Of a stretch of 31,247 bases of DNA, positions 30,932-31,247 are shown in pieces; position 1 is the first letter of the stretch, and every line of letters begins with the position of its first letter. The notes under the pieces are model-generated. The model was given only the letters and a program-made list of their open reading frames with translations. It did not search any database and was not told the origin of the DNA. The position numbers and the translations under genes are program-made. This DNA comes from a virus: the IMG/VR virus record IMGVR_UViG_3300008517_000732, positions 1 to 31,247 of that record. The stretch is one strand, 5' to 3'.

Positions 30932-31007
30932 GCTTAATATGTTGTTTGACAAACCATTTCGCAAGATTGTAATAACCGCCATACTGTTCTATTGTGGTAT
31001 GTGTTAA
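30930..31007 (+). CDS. Possible leaderless 25-residue membrane microprotein
   Basis: ATG lies at the predicted RNA start of the second cassette. The frame MLNMLFDKPFRKIVITAILF and five more residues ends at TAA. The C-terminal two thirds is hydrophobic, with a short basic patch before it, like a small membrane peptide. It has no ribosome site of its own. The matching position of the ATG in both cassettes favours use. Confidence 0.35.
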   Translation: MLNMLFDKPFRKIVITAILFYCGMC

Positions 31008-31018
31008 GGGGGTGGCGT

Positions 31019-31126
31019 ATGTTTTATTTAGGCTTTATAGTAGCAGTACTAACCGTTTTAGTCCCATTGGCCTTGCTTGTCTTGTATGTCGGGCTATATG
31101 TTGTAGTGACGGTTGTTGAAGCGTGA
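31019..31126 (+). CDS. Single-span membrane microprotein
   Basis: A 35-residue protein preceded by AAGGGGGTGG. Nearly the whole chain is one hydrophobic helix (LGFIVAVLTVLVPLALLVLY and on) ending in VVEA. It could be a small membrane effector or superinfection-type protein, but no family is known. The strong ribosome site supports it as a real gene. Confidence 0.55.
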   Translation: MFYLGFIVAVLTVLVPLALLVLYVGLYVVVTVVEA

Positions 31127-31148
31127 ATCAATTTTGGAGGTTAAGATT

Positions 31149-31247
31149 ATGTTGAAACACGATGTTAAGCAATGGTTTGAGGGTTTTTACCCACCTGTAG
31201 AATTTGCACAAAGCACTGGATTAAAAGCCCCATTAGTAGCTCAAGCA
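31149..31247 (+). CDS. Hypothetical protein, cut by the window end
   Basis: ATG at 31149 follows GGAGG by eight bases, and the frame is open to the last base (33 residues). The visible part has EGFYPPVEFAQSTGLKAPL, perhaps the beginning of a helical DNA-binding domain, but that is not enough to assign a family. Confidence 0.6.
   Translation, partial: MLKHDVKQWFEGFYPPVEFAQSTGLKAPLVAQA

Overview
The window is a long stretch of an AT-rich double-stranded DNA tailed bacteriophage, most likely a short-tailed (podovirus-like) one. The evidence is a single leftward late operon with small and large terminase, portal, scaffold, major capsid protein, a head-tail adaptor, a beta-propeller tail-nozzle-like block, a C1q-tipped fiber and a 1,189-residue ejection-type virion protein. 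There is no tape-measure gene and no sheath or tube gene. Stops of all three kinds are used and Shine-Dalgarno sites are clear, so the host is a bacterium with the standard code. I cannot name the host. No integrase or obvious lysogeny repressor is visible.

Layout. 1-2906 (+): about a dozen small accessory genes, many with zinc-ribbon cysteine pairs, including a truncated YopX start, two pairs of paralogues in mirrored order, a free-standing HNH-AP2 endonuclease and a tRNA-Tyr. 2917-26138 (-): the complete head, packaging and tail operon, transcribed right to left and ending in an unlisted 49-residue XhlA/holin-like membrane protein. 26139-26687: divergent control region with a structured late leader, tandem 19-bp operator-like sites, a very AT-rich tract framed by an 11-bp inverted repeat, and a rightward promoter. 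26688-29883 (+): tightly overlapped early operon with an HTH protein, a small zinc ribbon, a helical microprotein, a family A DNA polymerase with proofreading domain and a PD-(D/E)XK nuclease-like protein. 29884-30531: about 650 bp without a gene but with repeats. 30532-31247 (+): two near-identical promoter/palindrome/ATG cassettes driving small genes, the last cut by the window end.

The most unusual part is the segment between portal and scaffold. Where many phages carry a prohead protease, this one has a membrane-anchored trypsin-like serine protease with an intact triad, then a small zinc-peptidase-like protein, a GroES-like co-chaperonin and two zinc-binding proteins, one of which appears to start at ATT. 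Together they look like a phage-specific capsid folding and maturation set. The tail nozzle seems to be encoded in four consecutive coupled frames rather than one gene. No endolysin is recognisable, nor any helicase or primase; these probably lie outside the window.
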